Part shown: piece by piece, positions 1 to 7,729 of the stretch
Position numbering within the stretch: the stretch's first letter is position 1
How the letters are laid out: every line of letters starts with the position of its first letter
NCBI RefSeq assembly: GCF_001984055.1
Contig: NZ_LYVO01000056.1
Span: 1-47,424 of the forward strand
Length of the DNA: 47,424 bases
Reading direction: 5' to 3'
Source: Variovorax sp. KK3
Lineage (GTDB): Bacteria > Pseudomonadota > Gammaproteobacteria > Burkholderiales > Burkholderiaceae_C
Program-made: the position numbers and the translations under genes
The notes under the pieces: generated by a model
What the model saw: the letters and a program-made list of their open reading frames with translations, nothing else
What the model was told of the DNA's origin: nothing
Databases searched by the model: none

Positions 1-2
1 CC

Positions 3-3000
3 GCCCCCGCCCCGCCCGACAGCGACGAAGCACCCCAGCGCATCGTCAAGGTCCGGCGCGACTACAACAGCTGGGTCGCCCGCGAAACGCTCGAGGACTA
101 TGCGCTGCGCTACACGCCACAGCGCTTTCGCCGCATGTCCGAATGGCGGGTGGCCAGCACGGCCTTCGGTGGCGCGGCCTCGTTCCTGATCCTGGAAGCG
201 GTGGGTGCCACCCTGCTGGTGCAGTACGGCTTCGTCAACGCGGCCTGGGCCATCCTGGTCACCGGGCTCATCATCTTCCTGGCCGGCCTGCCGATCAGCG
301 TCTATGCCGCCCGCTATGGCGTCGACATGGACCTCCTCACGCGCGGCGCCGGCTTCGGCTACATCGGCTCCACGCTGACCTCGCTGATCTACGCCTGCTT
401 CACCTTCATCTTCTTCGCGCTCGAGGCGGCGGTGATGGCCTATGCGCTCGACCTGGCGCTCGGCATCCCGGTGGTGTGGGGCTACCTGGTCTGCGCGCTG
501 GTGGTGATTCCGCTGGTCACGCACGGCATCTCGGCCATCAGCCGGCTGCAGGTGTGGACGCAGCCGATCTGGCTGTTGATGCTGGTGGTGCCCTTCGGCT
601 ACGTGCTGGCGCGCGATCCTGGTGCGTTCGGCGGCATCGTGCACTACAACGGGCTCAAGCCCGGGCTGATGGGCTTCGATCTGCACCTCTTCGGTGCCGC
701 CCTGACCGTCGGCATCGCCTTGATCACCCAGATGGGGGAGCAGGCCGACTACCTGCGATTCATGCCGGTGCGCACGGCGGCCAACCGCGGGCGCTGGTGG
801 GCCGCCGTGCTGGCCGGCGGGCCGGGCTGGGTCGTGATGGGCGTGCTCAAGATGCTGGGCGGGGCGCTGCTGGCCTACCTGGCCATCGGCCACATGGTGC
901 CGCCCGAGCGCGCGGTTGACCCGAACCAGATGTACCTGGCCGCCTACGAGTACGTGTTTCCGCAGTACGGCCTGGCGGTGGCGGCCACCGCGCTGTTCGT
1001 GGTGATCTCGCAGCTCAAGATCAACGTCACCAACGCCTATGCCGGCTCGCTGGCCTGGAGCAATTTCTTCTCGCGTGTGACCCACAGCCACCCGGGGCGT
1101 GTGGTGTGGGTGGTGTTCAACGCCCTCATCGCCTTCATGCTGATGGAGATGAACGTCTTCGAGGCCCTGGGCGACGTGCTGGGCCTGTATGCCAACATCG
1201 CCATCGCCTGGATGATGGCCGTGGTGGCCGATCTGGTCATCAACAAGCCGCTGGGCCTGTCGCCGCCCGGCATCGAGTTCAAGCGCGCCCACCTGTGGGA
1301 CATCAACCCGGTGGGCGTGGGCGCGATGGCGCTGGCCTCGGCGCTGTCGATCACCGCGCACCTGGGCGTGTTCGGGCCGATGGCGCAGGCCTTCTCGGCG
1401 GTCATCGCGCTGGGCACCGCCTTCATCGCCGCGCCGCTCATCGCCTGGGCGACGCGCGGCAGGTACTACATCGCGCGGGTGTCGGAGGCGAGCGAGGCCG
1501 CGCCCTTCGTGCCGGCGCCGGGCGCGCGCGCCGTGCGCTGGGCCCGCGTCGAATCGCAGGCCGGCAGCGCCACGCGGCTGGTCACGCAGCGATGCGTGAT
1601 CTGCGAGCGCGACTACGAAGGGCCGGACATGGCCCACTGCCCCGCCTATCAGGGCGCGATCTGCTCGCTGTGCTGCACGCTCGACGCGCGCTGCGGCGAC
1701 CTGTGCAAGCCGCACGCGAGCTTGGCGTCGCAGTGGTCGGCCGCGCTGCGCTGGCTGCTGCCACGCCGCGTCTGGCCCTACCTCGACACCGGCCTCGGCC
1801 ACTTCCTGCTGCTCATGCTGATCGTGGTGCCGCTGCTGGCCGCGGTGTTCGGCGTGCTCTACCAGCAAGAGCTGCGCAGCCTGGCCGAGGGACTGGCGGC
1901 GGATGCGGCCCAGGCGCCGGCCGCGCTGCGTGCCGGCTTTCTCAAGGCCTACATGGCGCTGCTGCTGATCGCGGGCATCGTCGCCTGGTGGCTGGTGCTC
2001 GCGCACCAGAGCCGCAAGGTGGCGCAGGAGGAATCCAACCGGCAGACCCGCCTGCTGATGCGCGAGATCGAGCTGCACCGCGAAACCGACCATGCGCTGC
2101 AGGCCGCCAAGCGCAGCGCCGAGCAGGCCAACCAGGCCAAGAGCCGCTACATCAGCGCCATCAGCCACGAACTGCGCACGCCGCTCAACAGCATCCTGGG
2201 CTATGCGCAGCTGATGGGCGAAGACGCGGCCGTGCCGCCGCACCGGCAGCAGGCGGTGGCGGTGATCAAGCGCGGCGGCGAACACCTGCTGTCGCTGATC
2301 GAAGGCACGCTCGACATCGCCCACATCGAGGCCGGCAAGCTCACGCTGCAGGCCAAGCCCATGCAGTTCGCCGAGGTGATGAGCGAGCTGGCCGACATGT
2401 TCGAGCTGCAGGCGGCCGAAAAGGGCCTGGCCTTCCGCTTCGGGCCCGAAGGCGAGTTGCCCGCGCTGGTGCGGGCCGACGAGAAGCGCGTGCGGCAGAT
2501 CCTCATCAACCTGCTGGGCAACGCGATCAAGTTCACGGCCGGCGGGCGGGTCACGCTGCGTGTGCGCTATGCCCGCGAGTTCGCGGCCATCGAAGTGGAA
2601 GACACCGGCCCCGGCATGTCGCCCGAAGAGCTGGGCCGCATCTTCGAGCCCTTCGCGCGCGGCGCCAGCGCTTCGGGGCCGGGCGCAGGCCTGGGCCTGA
2701 CCATCGCCAAGATGCTGATCGACCTGATGGGCGGCGAGATGAAGGTGCAGAGCACGCCCGGCGCGGGCTCGGTGTTCCGCGTGCGCCTGTTCCTGCCGCG
2801 CGTGCACGAGGCGCCCGGCCTGCGCCGGCGACGCGAGCCGGCAGTGCCCGCGCCGCTCGTGCGCCGAGGCTATGCCGGTGCACGCCGGCGCCTGCTGGTG
2901 GTCGACAACGAAGAGGCCGACCGCGAGCTGCTGGTGCAACTGCTCGCGCCGCTGGGCTTCGAGTTGCGCACCGCGGCCAGCGGCCACGACGCGCTCGACT

Positions 3001-3500
3001 TGCTGGCGGCCGGCTGGCGCCCCGATGCGATGTTCGTCGACCTCGCCATGCCCGGCATCGACGGCTGGGAGACGCTGCGCCGCGCCCGAGCGCTGGGCGG
3101 TGCGGAGGCGCAGTTCGCCATCGTCTCGGCCAACGCCTTCGACAAGCGGCTCGACAACGACGTCGGCATCGCGCCGGAGGACTTCTTCGTCAAGCCGGTG
3201 CGCCACACCGAACTGCTCGACTGGCTCGAGCGGCGGCTCGGCCTGCAATGGACCGACAGCGCCGAGCCGCCGCGGCCGACAGCGGCCGAGCCCGCCGCAG
3301 TGCTGCCCGAAGCACGCCGCCTGCGCGCCTTGGGCGAGGCCGTGAGCCTGGGATACTTCCGCGGCATCATGAATGCCCTCGACGCCATCGACGCCGCGCA
3401 GCCCGAGTGCGCGGCCTGGACCACGACGCAACGTGGCCTGGCGCGCCAGTTTCAGTTCGAGGCCATGAGCCGGGCCCTGACGGCGGCGGGTGTGTCATGA
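3..3500 (+). CDS. NCS1-type permease fused to hybrid histidine kinase (5' partial)
   Basis: This is a transporter-sensor fusion. The first ~440 residues are a multi-pass membrane domain resembling purine/cytosine (NCS1) permeases. A cysteine-rich stretch follows (about 1597-1710, beginning CVICERDYEG), then two more membrane segments near 1793-1863 and 1936-2000. After that come a HisKA domain (ISHELRTPLNS, phospho-His codon at 2166), an HATPase domain ending near 2800 and a receiver domain (about 2890-3230, acceptor Asp in MFVDLAMPGIDGW). The reading frame is open to base 3, and the residues before the ATG at 135 (for example RRDYNSWVARETLEDYALRY) look like the normal family N-terminus. The true start is therefore outside the window. 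Its stop overlaps the next gene by ATGA, so it is probably co-transcribed with that response regulator. It likely senses a ligand, perhaps a nucleobase or hydantoin-like compound, through the permease domain. That ligand is inference. Confidence 0.85.
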   Translation, partial: APAPPDSDEAPQRIVKVRRDYNSWVARETLEDYALRYTPQRFRRMSEWRVASTAFGGAASFLILEAVGATLLVQYGFVNAAWAILVTGLIIFLAGLPISVYAARYGVDMDLLTRGAGFGYIGSTLTSLIYACFTFIFFALEAAVMAYALDLALGIPVVWGYLVCALVVIPLVTHGISAISRLQVWTQPIWLLMLVVPFGYVLARDPGAFGGIVHYNGLKPGLMGFDLHLFGAALTVGIALITQMGEQADYLRFMPVRTAANRGRWWAAVLAGGPGWVVMGVLKMLGGALLAYLAIGHMVPPERAVDPNQMYLAAYEYVFPQYGLAVAATALFVVISQLKINVTNAYAGSLAWSNFFSRVTHSHPGRVVWVVFNALIAFMLMEMNVFEALGDVLGLYANIAIAWMMAVVADLVINKPLGLSPPGIEFKRAHLWDINPVGVGAMALASALSITAHLGVFGPMAQAFSAVIALGTAFIAAPLIAWATRGRYYIARVSEASEAAPFVPAPGARAVRWARVESQAGSATRLVTQRCVICERDYEGPDMAHCPAYQGAICSLCCTLDARCGDLCKPHASLASQWSAALRWLLPRRVWPYLDTGLGHFLLLMLIVVPLLAAVFGVLYQQELRSLAEGLAADAAQAPAALRAGFLKAYMALLLIAGIVAWWLVLAHQSRKVAQEESNRQTRLLMREIELHRETDHALQAAKRSAEQANQAKSRYISAISHELRTPLNSILGYAQLMGEDAAVPPHRQQAVAVIKRGGEHLLSLIEGTLDIAHIEAGKLTLQAKPMQFAEVMSELADMFELQAAEKGLAFRFGPEGELPALVRADEKRVRQILINLLGNAIKFTAGGRVTLRVRYAREFAAIEVEDTGPGMSPEELGRIFEPFARGASASGPGAGLGLTIAKMLIDLMGGEMKVQSTPGAGSVFRVRLFLPRVHEAPGLRRRREPAVPAPLVRRGYAGARRRLLVVDNEEADRELLVQLLAPLGFELRTAASGHDALDLLAAGWRPDAMFVDLAMPGIDGWETLRRARALGGAEAQFAIVSANAFDKRLDNDVGIAPEDFFVKPVRHTELLDWLERRLGLQWTDSAEPPRPTAAEPAAVLPEARRLRALGEAVSLGYFRGIMNALDAIDAAQPECAAWTTTQRGLARQFQFEAMSRALTAAGVS

Positions 3501-4528
3501 GCGCCGCCGATCCACGCCACGAAGACGACACCCCGCCGCTCGTGCGCAGCCTGCGCGAGGAGGCCGGCACCGGCGACTTGGTGCTCATCGTCGACGACGT
3601 GCCCGACAACCTTGCCGTGCTGCACGATGCGCTCGACGAATCGGGCTATGCCGTGCTGGTGGCCACCAGCGGCGAGCAGGCGCTGCAGCGCGCCGCCCAG
3701 GCCCGGCCCGACATCGTGCTGCTCGACGCGATGATGCCGGGCCTCGACGGCTTCGAGGTTGCGCGCCGCCTGAAGGCCGACGCCGCCACGGCGCACATCC
3801 CCATCGTCTTCATGACCGGGCTGACCGAAACCGAGCACCTCGTCGCCGCCCTCGACGCCGGCGGCGTCGACTACGTCACCAAACCGATCAAGCCCAAGGA
3901 AGTACTCGCGCGCATGAACGTGCACCTGCAGGGCGCGCGCCGCGCGCGCCAGGCCCAGCAGCAGGCCGGCCAGGCGCGCAACGCGCTCGATGCCTTCGGC
4001 TACGCCAGCTTCATGGTGCGCATGCCCGAAGGCCGGCTGGTCTGGCAGACCGCGCTCGCGCGCGAGCTGCTGCTGCGCTACTGCGGCAGCAGCGCGCCGG
4101 CCACGCCGCCGGCCGTGCTCGAATGGCTGCAGAAGCACCTGCCCGACGCACAGCAGCGCCAGATCGAGCCGCCCGTGCTCGCCATCGCCCAGGGCGCTGC
4201 GTCGCTCAACCTGCGCCTGCACCAGCAGGCCGGCCAGGACGAGGGCGGCGACGACTGGCTCATCATCATGCGAGAGGTGTCCGACGTCGCCGTCATCGAG
4301 GCGATGAGCCTGAGCTTGAAGCTCACCGCGCGCGAGGCCGAGGTGCTGTATTGGGTGGTCAAGGGCAAGACCAACAAGGACATCGGCGAGATCCTCGGAG
4401 CGAGCCCGGCCACGGCGAAGAAGCACCTCGAGCGCGTGTACGTCAAGCTCGGCGTGGAGACGCGCACTGCAGCTGCCGGCGTGGCCATCAAGCGCATCCG
4501 CGAGCTGCAGCCGCAGTTCGAGTTGTGA
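3497..4528 (+). CDS. Response regulator with LuxR-type HTH
   Basis: This 343-residue transcription factor is the likely partner of the preceding kinase; its ATG overlaps that gene's TGA. A receiver domain spans about residues 27-145, with the acidic pair in IVDDVPDN, the phospho-acceptor Asp77 in DIVLLDAMMPG and the conserved Lys in YVTKPIKP. The middle, about 150-270, has no domain I recognise and could be a degenerate PAS-like linker. The C-terminus, about 276-330, is a LuxR/GerE helix-turn-helix (LTAREAEVLYWVVKGKTNKD, with an ATAKKHLERVYVKLGV recognition helix). The receiver on the kinase plus this second receiver suggests a phosphorelay. Target genes are unknown and are not obvious in the window. 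Confidence 0.88.
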   Translation: MSAADPRHEDDTPPLVRSLREEAGTGDLVLIVDDVPDNLAVLHDALDESGYAVLVATSGEQALQRAAQARPDIVLLDAMMPGLDGFEVARRLKADAATAHIPIVFMTGLTETEHLVAALDAGGVDYVTKPIKPKEVLARMNVHLQGARRARQAQQQAGQARNALDAFGYASFMVRMPEGRLVWQTALARELLLRYCGSSAPATPPAVLEWLQKHLPDAQQRQIEPPVLAIAQGAASLNLRLHQQAGQDEGGDDWLIIMREVSDVAVIEAMSLSLKLTAREAEVLYWVVKGKTNKDIGEILGASPATAKKHLERVYVKLGVETRTAAAGVAIKRIRELQPQFEL

Positions 4529-4580
4529 CGACACCGTGAACCCATGAACTGACACAGGCCGCTCCTAGAATGGCGCGGCC

Positions 4581-5252
4581 ATGATCCGACGCGCCTGCCT
4601 ATTGCCGTTGTGCCTGGCTGCCGCCGCAGCCCAGGCCGGCGGGCATTTCGACGTCGACGACGCGGGCACCCTCGATCCGGGACAGTGCCAGTACGAGCTC
4701 TGGGGCCAGCGCTTCCGACAGACGCAAACCACCATATGGCACCTCGGGCCGGCCTGCAGGATCGGGCCCTTCGAGGTGGGCCTCAACATCGATCGCTTCT
4801 CGGTGGCCGGGGCGCACAGCCATGTGGTCGGGCCGCAGGTCAAGTGGACCTTCCTGGGCCAGGCGCCCGATGCGCGCTGGAGCGCGGCGATGTCGGTGAG
4901 CGTCGGCGTACAACGGCCGCGCCACGCCGACGGCCGCACGGGCGGCCAGTTCGTGGTGCCCGTGAGCTGGCGCGCCACCGACAGCCTGACGGTGCATGCC
5001 AACCTCGGCACCGACTGGGCCCCGGGCACCGGCGCCCGCACCGACCGCGGCGGGCTGGCGGGCGAATGGGCGCTCAACAGCAGCGTGTCGTTGATCGCAG
5101 AACGCAACCGCGCCTTCGGTTTCTGGACTTCGCGCGTCGGCGCCCGCTACTCCATCACGCCGCTGATCAGCATCGATGTCAGCACGGCGCGGGTGAACCC
5201 CGGTGGGGTGCGTGTCGTGACGGTGGGGCTGAATCACGAGTTCGGGCGGTGA
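4581..5252 (+). CDS. Exported hypothetical protein, beta-barrel-like
   Basis: This 223-residue protein starts at the ATG at 4581 with a signal peptide (MIRRACLLPLCLAAAAAQAG). The mature part has alternating polar and hydrophobic stretches, many Gly, Trp and aromatic residues and a final NHEFGR ending in an aromatic-containing strand, as in small outer-membrane beta-barrels. Two cysteines (CQYE and CRIG) could form a disulfide in the periplasm. I do not recognise a named family. It lies 52 bases after the response regulator on the same strand, so read-through or regulation by it is possible but not shown. A weak hairpin (5280-5305) follows. Confidence 0.7.
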   Translation: MIRRACLLPLCLAAAAAQAGGHFDVDDAGTLDPGQCQYELWGQRFRQTQTTIWHLGPACRIGPFEVGLNIDRFSVAGAHSHVVGPQVKWTFLGQAPDARWSAAMSVSVGVQRPRHADGRTGGQFVVPVSWRATDSLTVHANLGTDWAPGTGARTDRGGLAGEWALNSSVSLIAERNRAFGFWTSRVGARYSITPLISIDVSTARVNPGGVRVVTVGLNHEFGR

Positions 5253-5279
5253 GAAGGCCCGGGTCGGGAGCGATGTTTG

Positions 5280-5305
5280 TACTGCGCTTTGGATCCGCCG
5301 CAGTA
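5280..5305. terminator. Weak hairpin between convergent genes
   Basis: TACTGCG (5280-5286) pairs with CGCAGTA (5299-5305) across a 12-base loop. It sits between the convergent 3' ends at 5252 and 5319. Only a short A-rich stretch follows on the plus strand, so a terminator role is tentative. Confidence 0.35.
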
Positions 5306-5318
5306 TAAAAACTCGCCT

Positions 5319-6080
5319 TCAGTTGACCGTCTTCAGACTCGCCAGATCGAAGAACGCCGTGGGCGCGAAGCTCGAGGACGAGGCGCTCTCGCGCATCGCG
5401 GGCTCTTGCGGCGGCTTGGGCGGCTCGAAGTCCAGGAAGTCGGTGGGTGCGAAGGCGATCTCGCGGCGCGCGGCTTCGGCCAGGGCTTGGGCCTGCAGTT
5501 GGGCGTGCCGTTCCTTGGCGTTGGCGCGCAGGCGGGCGAGGTCGGCTCGCACCTCTTCGAGCGAGCGCATCGTCTTGGCGGGTGCGCTCGGCGCCTTCGT
5601 TTCCATCGGCGCTGCCTGAGCGGCACGAGCCAGCGGCGTGACCTGTGCCGCCGGTGCGACGCGAGCGACCTGTGCAGCTGGTGCGGGCTGCGCCTTCGAT
5701 GTCGCGGGAGTCGTTGGAATCACAGGAGCCACGGGTGTCACCGGTGTCACCGGTGCCGCCGGAACGGCCGGTGCAACCCGGGCCACCGGTCTCGGCGACG
5801 TCGCAATCGCCGGTTCGACCATCTCGGGTCGCTGCGACGCAACCCGAACCGGGGCCTGGGGAGCCGCGTGCACTGGCGCGTGCATCGGCGCCAGCGTGCG
5901 AGGCCCCTCGAATGCCGCGATCACGCTGCGAGGCGCAGACGGTGGGGTGCTCTGCTCGAAGGGCCGGGTATGTGCAGCGCGCGCAGGGCGTGCAGGATGC
6001 GCGCGATGCCGTCCACCGAACAGGCCGAACAGGCCGAAGCGCAGACGTCGAAGCGTGCCGAAAAAAAGTGATGCTTCCAT
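5319..6080 (-). CDS. Hypothetical Pro/Ala-rich protein
   Basis: This 253-residue protein has no recognised domain. Its N-terminus is MEASLFFGTLRRLRFGLFGL. The middle, about residues 55-165, is low complexity, dominated by Ala, Pro, Val and Thr with runs such as APVTPVTPVAPV. A charged helical stretch with coiled-coil potential follows (about 170-210, SLEEVRADLARLRANAKE). The C-terminus is serine-rich and repeats an FxPTxFxDx motif (FAPTDFLDFE and FAPTAFFDLA). The frame is open to a TTG at 6140, but the ATG at 6080 has GGAAGG about a dozen bases upstream and is the better start. It may be a cytoplasmic or surface-tethered linker protein. Function is unknown. Confidence 0.6.
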   Translation of the reverse strand: MEASLFFGTLRRLRFGLFGLFGGRHRAHPARPARAAHTRPFEQSTPPSAPRSVIAAFEGPRTLAPMHAPVHAAPQAPVRVASQRPEMVEPAIATSPRPVARVAPAVPAAPVTPVTPVAPVIPTTPATSKAQPAPAAQVARVAPAAQVTPLARAAQAAPMETKAPSAPAKTMRSLEEVRADLARLRANAKERHAQLQAQALAEAARREIAFAPTDFLDFEPPKPPQEPAMRESASSSSFAPTAFFDLASLKTVN

Positions 6081-6211
6081 GGCGCACAGGCCTTCCGAGT
6101 TGTTTTGCGAGATTTTGGAAGGCAAGCGGATGAGAACCAATGGGTTAACTCAACCGCCAACGCGGCAGTCGCAAACAAATGCACGAAGCAGGCGGCTGAA
6201 TGGCGCCCGGC

Positions 6212-6814
6212 TCAGGAACCGACCAGTGCCAGGTAGTCGTTCCGTGTCTTCGGCGCCACCGAATCGATCAGCTGCGCGTACGAGGTCTTGTGGCGCGCCA
6301 GCATGCGTGCCGAGGCGACCGCCTTCGAGCGGCAATACCAGTGGCAGGTGTGCTGCATCAGGAACAGCTCGGCCGACATCAGGTAGGCCTTGCTCTTGGC
6401 CGTGAGCTGCTGCGTGTTGGCGGCCGCGTCGGCAATGCCGCGTGCATGGATCGCCAGCGCGCGGCGCATGTCGAAGCTGGCACCCGGCAGCGCCTGCGCC
6501 AGCGGCAGGGCGAGCGGCAGCTTGCTCACGCGCGCTTCCGATTCGTCGACGCGTGCGAATTCGGCGGCGAAGCGCTCGAACTGGCCTGCGAGCCGGCTCG
6601 CGGTGTCGTCGAGCAGGTTCCAGATCTGCTGGCGGCGTTCCGCGTCGTCCTCCCCCAGGCAGCGCAGGTAGCCGCTGGTCAGGTTCTCCATCAGCTTCTC
6701 GATGTCGTAGCGCACCAGGTGGCTGGCGAGGAGGGCGATGCGCTTCTTCTGCGCATGGGCCTTGAACAGGTAGGCGGCCAGGAAGACCAGTGCGGCCAGG
6801 ATGAGGGTGTCCAT
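6212..6814 (-). CDS. Conserved hypothetical protein, N-terminal membrane anchor
   Basis: This 200-residue protein begins with a single hydrophobic segment (MDTLILAALVFLAAYLFKAH), which predicts an N-terminal anchor with most of the protein in the cytoplasm. The rest is largely helical and charged, with no catalytic motif I recognise, and contains a Cys-His pair in MQHTCHWYC. It lies 16 bases downstream of the NUDIX gene on the same strand and may be the last gene of the RpfE-recJ-NUDIX transcription unit. Function is unknown. Confidence 0.65.
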   Translation of the reverse strand: MDTLILAALVFLAAYLFKAHAQKKRIALLASHLVRYDIEKLMENLTSGYLRCLGEDDAERRQQIWNLLDDTASRLAGQFERFAAEFARVDESEARVSKLPLALPLAQALPGASFDMRRALAIHARGIADAAANTQQLTAKSKAYLMSAELFLMQHTCHWYCRSKAVASARMLARHKTSYAQLIDSVAPKTRNDYLALVGS

Positions 6815-6830
6815 GTCGAACCGCGGTGCT

Positions 6831-7727
6831 TCAAGCCCAGAACTCGTCGAAGCCGCCGGGCGGTTCGAGCCGGCGACCGCGCAGCACCAGGCGCAGCGGC
6901 CCCGGCATCACGCGTTGTCGCTCGGGGTGACGCTCGTCGCCAGGGTAGGCCGCGGCGCGTCCGCCGTCGACGTCGAAGGTGACCGGCCGCACCAGGCAGG
7001 GCGCGCGTCCCTGCGCCTCGGCGAGGATCGATTCGACGCTGGCATGCCGCGCGAGGTGCGCCAGGCTCATCACCTGCGGCCCGGCCAGCGCGATCTCGCC
7101 GGCCCAGTAGCGCTCCAGCGCTGCGCGCGGCCGCAGCCAGGCGCAAAGCACGGCCTCGTGGTCGTCGTGGCAAGCCTCCTGGCCTTCGGGCGCCTGGGCG
7201 ACGAAGAAGCGCGTGTCGAAGCGCTTGCCCGGCGAATGCAGCGGCTGCGGCGGCGTGATCCAGCGCGACCAAGGGCGCATCGCCTGCGTGTCGAGGCGCA
7301 GGCCCATCTGCCCGAGCATGTCGTTGAAAGGCACGCGCTCCGCCGCCAGCGCCGAGGCGCGGCGCGCGCCTTCGGCATCGAGCCCTTGCGCGAGCAGCAG
7401 TCCGCTTTCCTCGAAGGCTTCGCGCACCGCCGCCACGTGCAGGGCCGCGGCGGTGGCGGCATCGGTCTCGGGCTCGTGCAGCAGCGCATGGAGCTGCGCG
7501 TGTTCCTGGTCCAGGTGCAGGCCGGCGTCGAGCCGGGCATCGGCCGCATCGAGCTTGCCGCCGGGGAAGACGTAGGAGCCGGCATGAACGTCCGACAGCG
7601 CGTGGCGCTGGATCATCAGCACCTCGGGCCCGGCGTCGCTGTCGCGGCACACCAGTACGGTGGCGGCGTGACGGATCGGTACGGGGGGCGAGGGTTCAGG
7701 CGTCGATTCGGGATGAGCGTACTGCAT
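6831..7727 (-). CDS. NUDIX hydrolase with interrupted Nudix box
   Basis: This 298-residue enzyme is predicted to cleave a nucleoside-diphosphate linkage. The Nudix box is present but split: the GG pair is at residues 56-57 (YVFPGGKLDA), while REAFEESG lies at 102-109. About 45 residues separate them instead of the usual handful. That arrangement is known in the NUDT19-like branch, which includes CoA and acyl-CoA diphosphatases, so CoA-type substrates are plausible but unproven. The ATG at 7727 is preferred because upstream in-frame codons overlap recJ. It starts three bases after the recJ stop and is probably translationally coupled. The metal-binding glutamates E106 and E107 are intact. Confidence 0.85.
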   Translation of the reverse strand: MQYAHPESTPEPSPPVPIRHAATVLVCRDSDAGPEVLMIQRHALSDVHAGSYVFPGGKLDAADARLDAGLHLDQEHAQLHALLHEPETDAATAAALHVAAVREAFEESGLLLAQGLDAEGARRASALAAERVPFNDMLGQMGLRLDTQAMRPWSRWITPPQPLHSPGKRFDTRFFVAQAPEGQEACHDDHEAVLCAWLRPRAALERYWAGEIALAGPQVMSLAHLARHASVESILAEAQGRAPCLVRPVTFDVDGGRAAAYPGDERHPERQRVMPGPLRLVLRGRRLEPPGGFDEFWA

Positions 7728-7729
7728 GG

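Noticed and set aside
1106..3496. Long open frame overlapping the fusion kinase in another frame
   Set aside because: Its Arg/Ala/Gly-rich translation is a high-GC shadow; only the part from 3497 is a real gene.
6081..6140. TTG-initiated extension of the Pro/Ala-rich protein
   Set aside because: There is no ribosome-binding site and an ATG at 6080 has one.
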